From an uncultured Acidimicrobiales bacterium (lineage in GTDB: Bacteria; Actinomycetota; Acidimicrobiia; Acidimicrobiales; SZUA-35), in assembly GCA_937922785.1 (NCBI GenBank), contig CALAJQ010000016.1, positions 62,001 to 126,000 of the forward strand: 64,000 bases of DNA, in the 5' to 3' direction. This document shows, piece by piece, positions 40,778 to 50,008 of this stretch. The translations under genes and the position numbers were made by a program. The notes beneath the pieces were generated by a model that saw only the letters and a program-made list of their open reading frames with translations, was not told where the DNA came from and did no database searches. Positions within the stretch are counted from its first letter, which is position 1. Each line of letters opens with the position of its first letter.

Positions 40778-41437
40778 TCATACGCTGTGGCTAACCAGTC
40801 CGGCTTTGGGTTTAGGTCTCCAAAAGCGCAACTGCGGTTCATGGGCACTTAGCCACTTGCGAACAGCAGGGACACGGCCAACAAATCCAAGCGCAATCAA
40901 CGCCGCTCCCGGACCAATGTCTCCAATGAGGACCACATGGCCTAGCAACGCAACAGCCACAACATAAGTCAGTTTGTGCAGCGACCGCCAACGCCTCATC
41001 CCCATAGCCCGCTGGGCTCGCCGGCTACTAGTTACGAACAACGGCAGGGCTAGGGCAAGGGCAAGAGTTCCTGCAACTAAGAACGGCTCCGACAAGGCTG
41101 AGCCGATGCCGGTTTCAAGAACGAACATGGCTCCGTTGCTTAGGGCCAAAACGAAGAAGCTGATGCCAAGGAATTTTCGGACCCTCACCTGGGATCGGCC
41201 GGTAAGCCACTGAACTGGCGAGGCTAGAAACATTGCCCCGAAGGTGATCATGCCCGGATCCTCACCTGCCTCGAGGTTGAACTCGATCATGGTTTCGAGC
41301 GGGATCAGGCCAAACAGCGTTGCTAGGACTGCGCCGGTGATGAGTAGGACAGGGATGCTGGCAATGGTCATTGTCGCTAGCTGAGCTAGGGAGAAGCCAA
41401 GCCATCGGAGGCGACGTTGCTTTGGTTCGTTTGTCAT
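40778..41437 (-). CDS. Ferric-reductase-like (MsrQ/YedZ-type) transmembrane protein
   Basis: 219 residues with about six hydrophobic helices. After FSLAQLATMTIASIPVLLITG, the helix pair carrying haem ligands is marked by MRRWRSLHKLTYVVAVALLGHVV, with His pairs in the YedZ/ferric reductase pattern. It likely binds one or two b-type haems in the membrane. No MsrP partner gene is present nearby. The function could be electron supply to periplasmic enzymes. Confidence 0.75.
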   Translation of the reverse strand: MTNEPKQRRLRWLGFSLAQLATMTIASIPVLLITGAVLATLFGLIPLETMIEFNLEAGEDPGMITFGAMFLASPVQWLTGRSQVRVRKFLGISFFVLALSNGAMFVLETGIGSALSEPFLVAGTLALALALPLFVTSSRRAQRAMGMRRWRSLHKLTYVVAVALLGHVVLIGDIGPGAALIALGFVGRVPAVRKWLSAHEPQLRFWRPKPKAGLVSHSV

Positions 41438-41627
41438 GACTCAATCGTGATCAATTGCGATGTCGGGCGAATCTGCCTGGGAGAGCGGTCATGTACTCCT
41501 CAGGGAGTATTTCTAAAGTCACGGTTGTCTACCCAGCTACGATGCGCTCGGTGTGTCAATAGGTCACACTGGAGGCAATCAAACCTTTTCTGACTCTTCA
41601 CTTATCTCTCTGTATGACAACCACTCA

Positions 41628-42806
41628 ATGACAAGCATGAACCGAAGCTGGTCGACAGGGCCGCGTCGTAGATTCCTGATCGAGGCAGTCGTCGTTTGTT
41701 TTGCGATGGTGTTTGCGGTCCTAGCCATTGTCGAACATGGGATCGCCGAGCGGACCCCAAGCGGGGGAGTTCTGGTTGTAGGCCTAATTGTTGTAGCCGG
41801 GTTGGCGTTGGTCGCGCTGCGCCGAGAGCCTGTGGTGGCGTTGTTGGTGATCGCCTCAGCTCGACTTTTGATGACGTGGCAGGCCAGCGACGACGTCGCG
41901 TTGATTCCTGCGGAGATGATCGCCCTCTATGTGGTTACCAATTCTGGTGAGCGGAGAACTCGCCTTTTCATAGCTATAAGTGTGGCCGTCGTAACAATGT
42001 TTGTTGTTGCCGCTTTCGATTCCGAAGGCTTCTTCCAGGAACTTGCAGGTGAAGCTGCACTAATGCTGTTGCCGATTGCTGTTGCCGATGGCGTGCGTAG
42101 TCGTGCTGACCGAATCAAGGTATTGATCGATACCGAAGCAGAGTCACGGGTGCAGGCTGAGCGGTTGAGAATCGCCCGGGACCTTCACGACGTGGTCGCC
42201 CACGGACTATCTACCATTGCGATCCAGTCCGGGGTTGCCGCTCATCTTCTGGGCAGCGGCGCTCACAACGGCGCCGCTCAAGCCAAAGAGTCGTTGGAGA
42301 TCATCAACGCAACAGGCAAGCGCTCGCTAGATGAACTTCGCGCAATGGTCGGGGTTCTGCGTTCGGTCGATGACGCCCTGCCCCTCAGTCCCGCGCCGAG
42401 CGACCCCAATGATCTCAGTGACGTTCTGGCCGGGGTTGCTCACGCTGGCCTGACCGTTACAACTGAACAACATGGCGTCTTCCCGACCTTTGCTGGTGAC
42501 GCGTGTGTGGTGGCAGTTCACCGGATAATCCAAGAAGCATTAACTAATGTGGCGCGCCACGCTGGGTCAGTACCGGTCGCAATAGAGGTCGATCACAGAA
42601 CTGATGAGGTCCGTATTCGGGTCAGTAACGGTCCTAGCATTGCGGCCCGCAATTCAACAGCTTCAACCGGCGTGGGCATCATCGGCATGACTGAACGGGC
42701 CGAGGCTCTGGGAGGAACTCTGTTCGCTGGGCCTATTGATGACGGCGGCTTTGTTGTAGACGCGACTGTTCCTTATCGGCTTCCGAGCGAAGTTGCCCGA
42801 CACTGA
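41628..42806 (+). CDS. Histidine kinase (NarL/DesK-type, HisKA_3)
   Basis: 392 residues from ATG 41628; GTG 41553 and ATG 41637 are alternatives, none with a clear ribosome site. The N-terminal 135 residues hold four or five membrane helices (FLIEAVVVCFAMVFAVLAIV and following). The dimerisation domain RLRIARDLHDVVAHGLSTIAIQS has the phospho-acceptor His; the HATPase has IIQEALTNVARHAGS and GVGIIGMTERAEALGG. A small-signal membrane sensor, with the response regulator 25 bases downstream. The stop falls in a 13-base tandem duplication (42797-42822). Confidence 0.88.
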   Translation: MTSMNRSWSTGPRRRFLIEAVVVCFAMVFAVLAIVEHGIAERTPSGGVLVVGLIVVAGLALVALRREPVVALLVIASARLLMTWQASDDVALIPAEMIALYVVTNSGERRTRLFIAISVAVVTMFVVAAFDSEGFFQELAGEAALMLLPIAVADGVRSRADRIKVLIDTEAESRVQAERLRIARDLHDVVAHGLSTIAIQSGVAAHLLGSGAHNGAAQAKESLEIINATGKRSLDELRAMVGVLRSVDDALPLSPAPSDPNDLSDVLAGVAHAGLTVTTEQHGVFPTFAGDACVVAVHRIIQEALTNVARHAGSVPVAIEVDHRTDEVRIRVSNGPSIAARNSTASTGVGIIGMTERAEALGGTLFAGPIDDGGFVVDATVPYRLPSEVARH

Positions 42807-42822
42807 TGGCCGACACTGATGG
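42797..42822 (+). repeat. 13-base tandem duplication at the kinase stop
   Basis: CCGACACTGATGG occurs twice in tandem, 42797-42809 and 42810-42822. The kinase TGA (42804-42806) is in the first copy; the regulator start follows 10 bases after the second. Confidence 0.85.
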
Positions 42823-42831
42823 GCGGCGACG

Positions 42832-43518
42832 ATGACTACTGACGGCCCGATTAGCGTGCTGGTTGTCGACGACCAAGAGTTAGTTCGGCGAGGGTTTTGC
42901 GCACTCATCTCAGCCGAACGGGGCCTAGAGATCGTCGGAGAGGCAGCAACAGGCTCCGAGGCCATCAATCAGACCTTTGCCAAGAACCCTGACGTGATCC
43001 TGATGGACATCCGGATGCCTGAAGTTGATGGCATCGAAGCAACCCGTCAAATCACCTCCGACGAACGCCTCAACGAGACCAAGGTGATAGTTCTCACAAC
43101 CTTCGATCTTGATGAGTACGTCTACGACGCGCTCCGGGCCGGGGCTTCAGGGTTTCTGCTGAAGGACACTGCGCCCCAACACTTGCTTGATGGCATCCGG
43201 GTTGTAGCCGCTGGTGACGCCTTGATTGCTCCTGGTATCACTCGGCGATTGATAAGCGAGTTCGCAAGTCGCCCAAACCTAACAGGCAAGACTTCGGTGC
43301 TTGAGGCATTGACTGCCCGCGAACGTGATGTGCTGGCCGAGGTTGGTCAGGGACTAAACAACGCCGAGATCGCTGAGCGTCTCTTCATCAGCCCTTTGAC
43401 CGCCAAGACTCACGTGAGCCGAGTCATGACGAAGTTGGCCGCCCGCGATCGAGCCCAACTGGTAGTGATTGCTTACGAGACCGGACTGCTCACTCCTGGG
43501 TCGCCGCCGAACCGCTAG
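42832..43518 (+). CDS. NarL/LuxR-type response regulator
   Basis: 228 residues. Receiver with VLVVDDQELVRRGF, acceptor in VILMDIRMPEVDGIEA (about D59), conserved T in VIVLTTFDLDEYV and K in GFLLKDTAP. The C-terminal HTH is ALTARERDVLAEVGQGLNNAEIAERLFISPLTAKTHVSRVMTKL. It pairs with the kinase upstream; target genes are unknown. The end overlaps the convergent SDR by four bases. Confidence 0.92.
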   Translation: MTTDGPISVLVVDDQELVRRGFCALISAERGLEIVGEAATGSEAINQTFAKNPDVILMDIRMPEVDGIEATRQITSDERLNETKVIVLTTFDLDEYVYDALRAGASGFLLKDTAPQHLLDGIRVVAAGDALIAPGITRRLISEFASRPNLTGKTSVLEALTARERDVLAEVGQGLNNAEIAERLFISPLTAKTHVSRVMTKLAARDRAQLVVIAYETGLLTPGSPPNR

Positions 43519-44249
43519 GCGGTCATTGCGCCATCAACAACGAACTCATGGCCGCTGCAATAACTCGAGTCTTCCGACGCCAAGAACAACACAAGCTTGG
43601 CCACTTCTTCAGCGGTGGCCACGCGGCCAAGCGGGATGCGAGTTTCCATGCGATCGCGAAGCTCATCTCCGAACTCCTGGAGCATGTGGGTATCAATGAT
43701 TCCGGGGTGCACCGAATTTACTCTGATGCCTGAAGGCGCCAGTTCCACCGCTGCGGCTTTTGACATACCTCGTACTGCCCACTTTGTAGCGGCGTAGGCG
43801 TGCGCAACAGCTGCTGCACCAAGCCCAGCAATTGAAGAGATGTTTATGATGCTTCCTGCGTTGTGGGCCTGCATGGCCGGTGCACAGGCTTTCATTCCTA
43901 GGAACACGCCAGTCTGATTCACCGCCAACATCTGGTTCCAGTCCTCAACCGAAGTCTGAAGCATGCTGGCGATCCTGAATATGCCGGCGTTGTTAACCAA
44001 CACGTCAAGTCGTCCGTGGCGCTCAACAGTCTCAGCAACCACTCGCTCCCAATCACTGACCGACGTGACGTCATGGCTGATGAACGAGCACGCTTCGCCC
44101 AGCCGTTGCGCGGTAGCGTTGCCCTCGTCTTCAAGCACGTCGGTAATTACGACTTTGGCGCCCGCTGCGATGAACAGCTCGGCTTCGGATGCGCCCTGAC
44201 CACGAGCACCTCCGGTAATCAGTGCGACCTTGTCATCTAATCGATTCAT
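43515..44249 (-). CDS. SDR-family oxidoreductase
   Basis: 244 residues. Cofactor motif VALITGGARGQGASEAELF, acidic NAD-selecting D in VVITDVLEDEG, NAG in DVLVNNAGIFRIASM, catalytic Ser-Tyr-Lys in IINISSIAGLGAAAVAHAYAATKWAVRG. GARGQG is a form seen in actinobacterial 3-alpha/20-beta-hydroxysteroid dehydrogenase-like enzymes. Substrate not assignable. It precedes the GlcD-type oxidase in the genome but that gene is upstream on the same strand with a 22-base gap, so they are probably one operon. Confidence 0.9.
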   Translation of the reverse strand: MNRLDDKVALITGGARGQGASEAELFIAAGAKVVITDVLEDEGNATAQRLGEACSFISHDVTSVSDWERVVAETVERHGRLDVLVNNAGIFRIASMLQTSVEDWNQMLAVNQTGVFLGMKACAPAMQAHNAGSIINISSIAGLGAAAVAHAYAATKWAVRGMSKAAAVELAPSGIRVNSVHPGIIDTHMLQEFGDELRDRMETRIPLGRVATAEEVAKLVLFLASEDSSYCSGHEFVVDGAMTA

Positions 44250-44271
44250 AGATGCATATTGTCACGTCTCG

Positions 44272-45678
44272 CTACGGGTCTGGAATTAGCACGCCCGGGT
44301 TAAGTCGATTGTCGGGATCCAAAGCTGCCTTGATGGTGCGCATCAGTTTCCATTCGACCGATGACTTTTGGCCGACCACACGATCTCGGAGATCTCGGCC
44401 AACACCGTGCTCGGCACTTAAGGTGCCGCCCATAGAGAAAGTCAGCTCATCGATCCGACGCATCAGCTCAGGCTTTACCGATTTGAACTTTGCGATGTCG
44501 GCTTCGCCCATTGGCAAAACATTCATGTGTAGGTTGCCGTCACCTACGTGGCCGAAACCGTAGGTGAGCGCATACGGGGCGAGCTCGGCTGCGATCTCGC
44601 GAACCGAGTTGTGAAACTCGCCCATCCGGGCGATCGGGACGGCGGTATCCATCTTTATGCCGGTTGCGTGATGGGTGTAAAGTCCGGTCGGAGGGAGTTC
44701 ATCTCGCAGCGTCCATAGCTTGATCTCTTGCTCGGGCGTGGCTGCAACTACGGCATCAGTAATCTGGCCAGCGTCAGCGGCCAGGGCCAAAAAGTCAGTT
44801 AGGAGGTCGGTAACCGGGCGATTTGAACCAAGCTTTATCAGCACGTAGAAATCGGCCCTGGTTTCCATCGGATGAACAAGGTCATAGGTGTCGCATACCT
44901 TCTGAATGCCGACTTCGGGGAGCAGCTCGAACGCAGTCAGAGCATCGCCAGCTGAATCCTTCGCAAGCGCAAACACATCCATCAGATCATCAAGACTCGA
45001 CAACGCCGCCAGGGCTGACTGTTCGTGAGGCGTAGTTTGATGCAGCTTCACAACAGCCCGGGTAATAATGCCAAGGGTTCCCTCCGAGCCAACAAACAAC
45101 TGCTTCAAGTCATATCCCGAAGAGTCTTTGCGCAGTGACCTAAGGCCGTTCCATATTTCACCGTCGGCCATGACCACTTCCACACCCATTATTTGGTCGC
45201 GCATGTTTCCGTAACGCACAACATTGTTTCCGCCCGCATCAGTAGCTATCGCTCCGCCGATGGTGGCCGAACCTCGGGCTCCCCAGTCGGGGGCGAACAA
45301 GCGATGTTCGGCGACGGCCGCTTCCTGCATAGTCTGAATGAGTACTCCTGCCTGAACCGTCATGGTCCATCCGTCAGGGTCCAGCTTTTCGATCTGGTTC
45401 ATGCGCTGTAGCGACATGATGACAGCGGGCCCCGATCCCCAAGGGATAGCGCCGCCAGACAGACCGGTGTTACCGCCTTGGGAGGAAATCGCCACATCGT
45501 TCGTAACACACCAGCGCACAACGGCTGCGACTTCATCAGTGCTTGCGGGTCTGACCACCGCCAGGGCTTCGGCGAAGTGAACCTTACGGGCATCAGTGAA
45601 AAGAGCTTCTGCGTCCTTGCCGGTAAGGACGTTTGAGTCTCCGACGATTTGTCCCAACCCTGCGATGTCGATTGTCAT
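44272..45678 (-). CDS. FAD-linked oxidase (GlcD/D-lactate dehydrogenase type)
   Basis: 468 residues. VAAVVRWCVTNDVAISSQGGNTGLSGGAIPWG is the PCMH-type FAD domain, RGSATIGGAIATDAGGNNVVRYGNMRDQIMG the FAD-pyrophosphate loop, and the C-terminal cap has HVGDGNLHMNVLP and GTLSAEHGVGRDLRD, metal and substrate residues of the family. It oxidises D-2-hydroxy acids (D-lactate, glycolate, D-2-hydroxyglutarate). It could pass electrons to a GlcE/F-like partner, which is not nearby. Likely operon with the SDR downstream. Confidence 0.9.
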   Translation of the reverse strand: MTIDIAGLGQIVGDSNVLTGKDAEALFTDARKVHFAEALAVVRPASTDEVAAVVRWCVTNDVAISSQGGNTGLSGGAIPWGSGPAVIMSLQRMNQIEKLDPDGWTMTVQAGVLIQTMQEAAVAEHRLFAPDWGARGSATIGGAIATDAGGNNVVRYGNMRDQIMGVEVVMADGEIWNGLRSLRKDSSGYDLKQLFVGSEGTLGIITRAVVKLHQTTPHEQSALAALSSLDDLMDVFALAKDSAGDALTAFELLPEVGIQKVCDTYDLVHPMETRADFYVLIKLGSNRPVTDLLTDFLALAADAGQITDAVVAATPEQEIKLWTLRDELPPTGLYTHHATGIKMDTAVPIARMGEFHNSVREIAAELAPYALTYGFGHVGDGNLHMNVLPMGEADIAKFKSVKPELMRRIDELTFSMGGTLSAEHGVGRDLRDRVVGQKSSVEWKLMRTIKAALDPDNRLNPGVLIPDP

Positions 45679-45747
45679 AGTGGCACCTTAACGCTGGCCG
45701 ACAGCCAACTTTTGTTTGACACAGGTGGCGCCTAAGTTTGATGATCA

Positions 45748-46959
45748 ATGGTTGCTGTATCGTTCAACAAGCCCCATCAGCGAGTAGTTGCTGCCTCGGG
45801 TCTAACAAACTTGGCCGACGGGATTCGAGCGGTCGCCCTTCCGCTTCTTGCATTGCAGCTGACCAGCAGTCCGTTCCTGCTGGCAGTGGTATTTGCGGCC
45901 GGTCAAGCTCCTTGGTTACTTCTCGGACTCTGGGCCGGCGGCCTAGCTGACCGGCTAGACCGGCGCATGCTGGCCCAGCGAGTTGCGCTGGCAAGAACTG
46001 GGCTTCTGGCTTTGATGGCGGTGCTAATCCTGTTGGAAGCCGTGCCCATCGCGCTACTAATAGCAGCCGCGTTTGTCTTGGGAACTAGCGAAGTCATGGC
46101 TGATAGCGTCAACGGCACGCTCATTCCCGACCTTGTGCCTGAGGCTGATCTTGAGCGCGCGAACAGTCGGATGGTTGGCGCAGAGATCGCTGGCAACGAG
46201 TTGGTGGGACCCGCACTGGGCGGTTTGCTGTTTGCGGTAGCCGCGTCGGTTCCCTTCTTTACCAATGCTGGCCTGCTTTCGCTTGCGTTTGTGTTGTTGG
46301 CTGGGCTGCCACTAGTGGGTCCTGGCTCTGGTGCCGAAAACATCGCAGGGCCAGTTTCCGATGTGGGATCTGGTGAGGAGACGGCGGGTATTCGAGCAGG
46401 GCTTGAGATCGTTCGAGACACTCCGCTGCTCCGGACCATCACTTGGTCAAGCGCCCTGCTAGCGGGGGTTGACGGAGCCTGGTTTGCCCTGATTGCCTTG
46501 ATAATCACAGTTGAGCTTGGGATGTCAGCCGCAGCACTCGGACTGTTTCTTGCGATCGGAGCCCTGGGCGGGCTAGCTGGCGCAGCATTCGCCGACCGCA
46601 AACCAGAGCTAACTTTGGCTTGGGTCGCCACCGCTGTTTTCGCAACCATGGCGATTCCGCTCGTTTGCTTGGCCTTGTTCACAAACCCATTCGTAGTTGG
46701 ATTTGCTCTGGTTCTAACCAGCGCGGCGTTTGCGCTATGGAACGTATTTATGGTTTCAGCGCGGCAGAGGGTCACACCGACGGAGTTGTTGGGAAGAGTG
46801 GGCGCTGCTTACCGAACTTGTGTGGCAGCGGCGGGTCTACTCGGAATGCTGGCCGGCGGTGCAATGGCACAGCTGGCATCTGTTCAGGCAACGCTTGCCG
46901 CTAGCGCCGCGATTCTCGTTGCCGGAGCGGTGCTGTTAACGGGGCGATTCTCTAACTGA
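45748..46959 (+). CDS. MFS transporter (drug-efflux-like)
   Basis: 403 residues with 12 predicted hydrophobic segments. The signature between TM2 and TM3 is GLWAGGLADRLDRRMLAQRVALA, a typical MFS DRxxRR loop, and the N-terminal half has GLTNLADGIRAVALPLLALQ. The second half starts near TPLLRTITWSSALLAGVDG. Related to the MFS type that exports macrolides or siderophores. Substrate unknown. Its upstream has TTGACA at 45716-45721 but no clear -10 partner. The 3' end overlaps the convergent cyclase gene by 8 bases. Confidence 0.88.
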   Translation: MVAVSFNKPHQRVVAASGLTNLADGIRAVALPLLALQLTSSPFLLAVVFAAGQAPWLLLGLWAGGLADRLDRRMLAQRVALARTGLLALMAVLILLEAVPIALLIAAAFVLGTSEVMADSVNGTLIPDLVPEADLERANSRMVGAEIAGNELVGPALGGLLFAVAASVPFFTNAGLLSLAFVLLAGLPLVGPGSGAENIAGPVSDVGSGEETAGIRAGLEIVRDTPLLRTITWSSALLAGVDGAWFALIALIITVELGMSAAALGLFLAIGALGGLAGAAFADRKPELTLAWVATAVFATMAIPLVCLALFTNPFVVGFALVLTSAAFALWNVFMVSARQRVTPTELLGRVGAAYRTCVAAAGLLGMLAGGAMAQLASVQATLAASAAILVAGAVLLTGRFSN

Positions 46960-48559
46960 CCTGATTTGGTCTGACCTGATCTGGCCTGACCCGATCTGGC
47001 GAATTGGCGGCCAGCTTTTTGGCCCTCTTCTGTTCATACATCGCTTCGTCAGCTCGTTTGATAAGCGAGTCGAAGTCGTCTGTAGCGGTGGCAAAGGCTA
47101 TGCCGATAGTGACGCCCACGGTTAGGTCTTGAACCATTTGGTCCGAGATCGCCCGAACCGATTCTTTGATACGGCTTGCGATCGCCGAGCTCTGCTGCGA
47201 TCCGTCTTCGCACGCCATCATTACCAGGAACTCATCTCCACCAAGTCGCCCGACTATGTCAGTCGGTCTCACCAGCTCGGTGACAGCGTCGGCAACCCGA
47301 GCAAGTACTGCGTCGCCGGTGGCGTGGCCGTGTGCGTCATTAATGGCCTTAAAGCGATCCAAGTCCAGAAATAGAACCGCAATCTCCGATGTCTCGTCTT
47401 GGCGAGATAGGTCGAGCTGGGTCTCGATAGCGTTCTCCAGGCCCAACCGGTTGTAGACGCCGGTAAGAGAATCCCGTTGGGTCTGAGCGGCCAGTTCGTC
47501 CTGATAGGTGAGCAGCCTGGTCACGTCGTCCAAGGTCAGCAGAAGTCCAGCGTGAACGTCGTCCTCGCGCAGGGGTCTGACGTGGAGTCGACCGAACTTG
47601 CTGGCGGCTGAGTCGCTGTTAAACGTCACCTCGATGTCGTCATCAGTTCCGTCATCGAGAGCAGCCTTGATCGCCTTGGCCGCCTTGGTCGTCTCGTCCA
47701 AAGAGTCCAGCAACCCAGCAACTCCGGCGATGGGCTCTGATCCAGTAAGGTTTGCCCACTGGTCATTCCAAATTTCGGCTGCCCCCTCAGCATTGAGCTG
47801 GAGGACTCCAGAGGGCAAAGCCTGCGTAAGCCGATCCAGTAGGGTCTCGCGTCGCTGGAGCGCTGCTTGGGCGGCAAGTTCACGAGACACATCAAGAATC
47901 TCGCTAAGAACATGTGGATTGGTTGCATCATCCAATCGATTCGTATCTTCGACATCACACCAAAGCCAGTCGCCGGACTTGGTCTTGAATCGTTGTCTTA
48001 TCTGGCACTGGCGAGTCGGATTCTCAAGTAGCTCAATCCATCCGACGATCGCATTCTCGTGATCGTCAGGGTGCACGTAGTCAAGTACCGAGCGTCCAAC
48101 CAATTCTTCGCCGTCCCATCCGAGCATCTTTGAGATCTCTGCGCCTACTGAAAGGAAGAGACCAGAGGCACTCACACGAAAGTGACCTTGGCGAGGAGGC
48201 GCGACGTCAGGCGAATCAGAAGCAGCGATTTCGGCATCCTGGGGAAGAGCGACCGCAACGAAGCACCCGTGTGTCTTGTCCATGTTGAAGATGTGGAGAC
48301 GGTGTACAGCGTCGTCGTCGGTCATGGTGACAAGCGTCGTGCCGTGGCCTCGACGATTTGCCGACTCGAATGCCCCAACGGCGCTGCCCTGAAACTCCCG
48401 AGCGATTGGATCCAGGGGGCTGTCGCATTGCATCGGAACGGCTAGGCCTAGATCTAGACCAGCTGGAAGGTCAACTGTTTGACCACCTGTTGGATCCATA
48501 GCCAGGACTCTGGACGAGGGCGTGTTCAGTAGGTCATGGAGATCGACGGGAACTTCCAC
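46952..48559 (-). CDS. PAS-PAS-GGDEF diguanylate cyclase
   Basis: 535 residues from GTG. After an N-terminal region of unclear fold, two PAS domains follow (FRVSASGLFLSVGAEISKML near 127; GVLQLNAEGAAEIWNDQWAN near 250). The GGDEF domain starts DSLTGVYNRLGLENAIETQL and has the intact active site GRLGGDEFLVMM, so it should make cyclic di-GMP. An RxxD inhibitory site is not obvious. No EAL domain. The final 15 or so residues (RPDQVRPNQVS) come from a 15-base tandem repeat. Confidence 0.9.
   Translation of the reverse strand: MEVPVDLHDLLNTPSSRVLAMDPTGGQTVDLPAGLDLGLAVPMQCDSPLDPIAREFQGSAVGAFESANRRGHGTTLVTMTDDDAVHRLHIFNMDKTHGCFVAVALPQDAEIAASDSPDVAPPRQGHFRVSASGLFLSVGAEISKMLGWDGEELVGRSVLDYVHPDDHENAIVGWIELLENPTRQCQIRQRFKTKSGDWLWCDVEDTNRLDDATNPHVLSEILDVSRELAAQAALQRRETLLDRLTQALPSGVLQLNAEGAAEIWNDQWANLTGSEPIAGVAGLLDSLDETTKAAKAIKAALDDGTDDDIEVTFNSDSAASKFGRLHVRPLREDDVHAGLLLTLDDVTRLLTYQDELAAQTQRDSLTGVYNRLGLENAIETQLDLSRQDETSEIAVLFLDLDRFKAINDAHGHATGDAVLARVADAVTELVRPTDIVGRLGGDEFLVMMACEDGSQQSSAIASRIKESVRAISDQMVQDLTVGVTIGIAFATATDDFDSLIKRADEAMYEQKRAKKLAANSPDRVRPDQVRPNQVS
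46956..47000 (-). repeat. 15-base tandem repeat x3 at the cyclase C-terminus
   Basis: CTGACCTGATTTGGT, CTGACCTGATCTGGC and CTGACCCGATCTGGC follow one another. On the coding strand they encode the repeated VRPDQ/VRPNQ tail of the GGDEF protein and touch its stop codon. Confidence 0.88.
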
Positions 48560-48670
48560 AGTCGTCCATCGACAAGTGGCTCACCGAGCTTGATAGGCAG
48601 TGTTGCCGGACACGTTTCCAGCCGTCTAGATGAGATAGCGGCCTGTGGGGGTCTTTAGTAGCTTGAGGTC

Positions 48671-49963
48671 ATGGATATCCCACTGGATAGAGGCAATTTT
48701 CACCCTGGCTACTGGCCATCGCCTTGGCCTGTTGAGTGTGGTGGTAACCGTCGCCAAAAGGCCGTTGCAGGCCGGTTGGACGCAGCTAGCGGAACAGCTT
48801 CGGTGGTGTCACGCCATGACAAGAAGTGGCATGTGATGGCGATCCGAAGGGAGCCGGGTCAGTGGTATGTGGGTGGAACCATGCCTGCCTTTAGTGGCCC
48901 GCCGCCCTATGGCTGGGTGGAGCGAATCAACCCGGAAACTCTTGGAGTTCTGGCTAGCTCACCAGAGCTTCCTTGTGGTGGTCACGTCTGGTGCGGAGCC
49001 ATTCTGGCTCACGCAAATGGTTCGATCATGTCTGTAAATGGAAGCTTCTTGCACCGCTTAGACCCTGAAGACCTTTCGATTCAGGCCGAACGCGAGCTGC
49101 CGGTCAGTCGTTCTCACAACGGATTGCTGGCGCTAGCTGACGGGTCGCTTGTTACCAAGGACCTCAAGCTGGAAGGTCAGGGAGGCACAACAATCACAAG
49201 GCTTAGTTCAGAGACTCTTGAAGTGATTGACGAGCCCGTTGTGCTGCCCGAAGGGTCGATGGGGCGCATCGCCGCCGACCTCGACGGTGACGTCGAGAAC
49301 ATCTACGTGCCTGGCACCGAACACATGTGGCGGCTGCAACTAAACAACGGGAGGCTTGAAGTTGATCGCTGGCGACCCCGCTATCGCACCGCGTCAGATT
49401 CCCATGGCTTGGCTTGGGACTCGTGCCTTTCGGAGGATTCTGTTTGGATTATGGATTGTGGCGACATTGGTTCGGTGCGCAAGATCCACAACACAGTTCC
49501 AAACGGTCGCTGGGACGAAGCGCCGGGTAAAGATCTGTCTTGGAGGAATCCGGCACCGTGGCAAGGCGCACAGCGCCTGATCCGGCTGGACGCGCGTACC
49601 GGCGAAAGTTCTGAGATAGAACCGTTCGGCACCCCGGGCGGTGGAATCATTGCGCCGCCGGTTCACGTCCCCGAGCTACAGACGACCATCGCATGGGACT
49701 CGGTTAACGGAGGACTGGCCGGTGTCTCTTCGGCCGCTGAGGATCTGGAAGTTGCTTGGCAGCTAGAGGTACGACCAAGCATGCAACCGATCGTCTATCC
49801 CGAATCGGGCGAACTAGTGATCAACGACTTCACAGACTCCGGCAGCGACGATCTGATAGTGGTGGACATCAGAAGCGGAGAGTTGTTGGACCGGGTCCCA
49901 ACTGGTTCACGGATAGCAAACGGGATGTTCTTGTCACCTGGCGACGGCAGAAGCGTCTACTAG
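48671..49963 (+). CDS. Beta-propeller-like protein (SMP-30/quinoprotein-like)
   Basis: 430 residues, no signal peptide. Blade-like repeats recur about every 45 residues: WVERINPETLGVLASSPELP, FLHRLDPEDLSIQAERELP and ITRLSSETLEVIDEPVVLP, each with (N/D/S)PE(T/D)L-x-V and a closing hydrophobic-P. Later blades include LIRLDARTGESSEIEPFG and LIVVDIRSGELLDRVP. Such proteins are lactonases, quinoprotein-like dehydrogenases or binding proteins. Family is not firmly recognised and metal ligands cannot be assigned. Confidence 0.68.
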   Translation: MDIPLDRGNFHPGYWPSPWPVECGGNRRQKAVAGRLDAASGTASVVSRHDKKWHVMAIRREPGQWYVGGTMPAFSGPPPYGWVERINPETLGVLASSPELPCGGHVWCGAILAHANGSIMSVNGSFLHRLDPEDLSIQAERELPVSRSHNGLLALADGSLVTKDLKLEGQGGTTITRLSSETLEVIDEPVVLPEGSMGRIAADLDGDVENIYVPGTEHMWRLQLNNGRLEVDRWRPRYRTASDSHGLAWDSCLSEDSVWIMDCGDIGSVRKIHNTVPNGRWDEAPGKDLSWRNPAPWQGAQRLIRLDARTGESSEIEPFGTPGGGIIAPPVHVPELQTTIAWDSVNGGLAGVSSAAEDLEVAWQLEVRPSMQPIVYPESGELVINDFTDSGSDDLIVVDIRSGELLDRVPTGSRIANGMFLSPGDGRSVY

Positions 49964-50008
49964 GGTTCCACCCTGACAGTTGCAAGAATCAGCTGGGGCT
50001 AACCAGCC

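Noticed and set aside
45716-45745. Sigma70 promoter before the MFS gene (TTGACA)
   Set aside because: No -10 element at a workable distance; the nearest candidate would start transcription after the ATG.
45903-46775. 290-codon open frame antisense to the MFS gene
   Set aside because: Low-complexity Ser/Ala/Pro/Thr product with no domain pattern; a mirror of GC-biased transporter codons.
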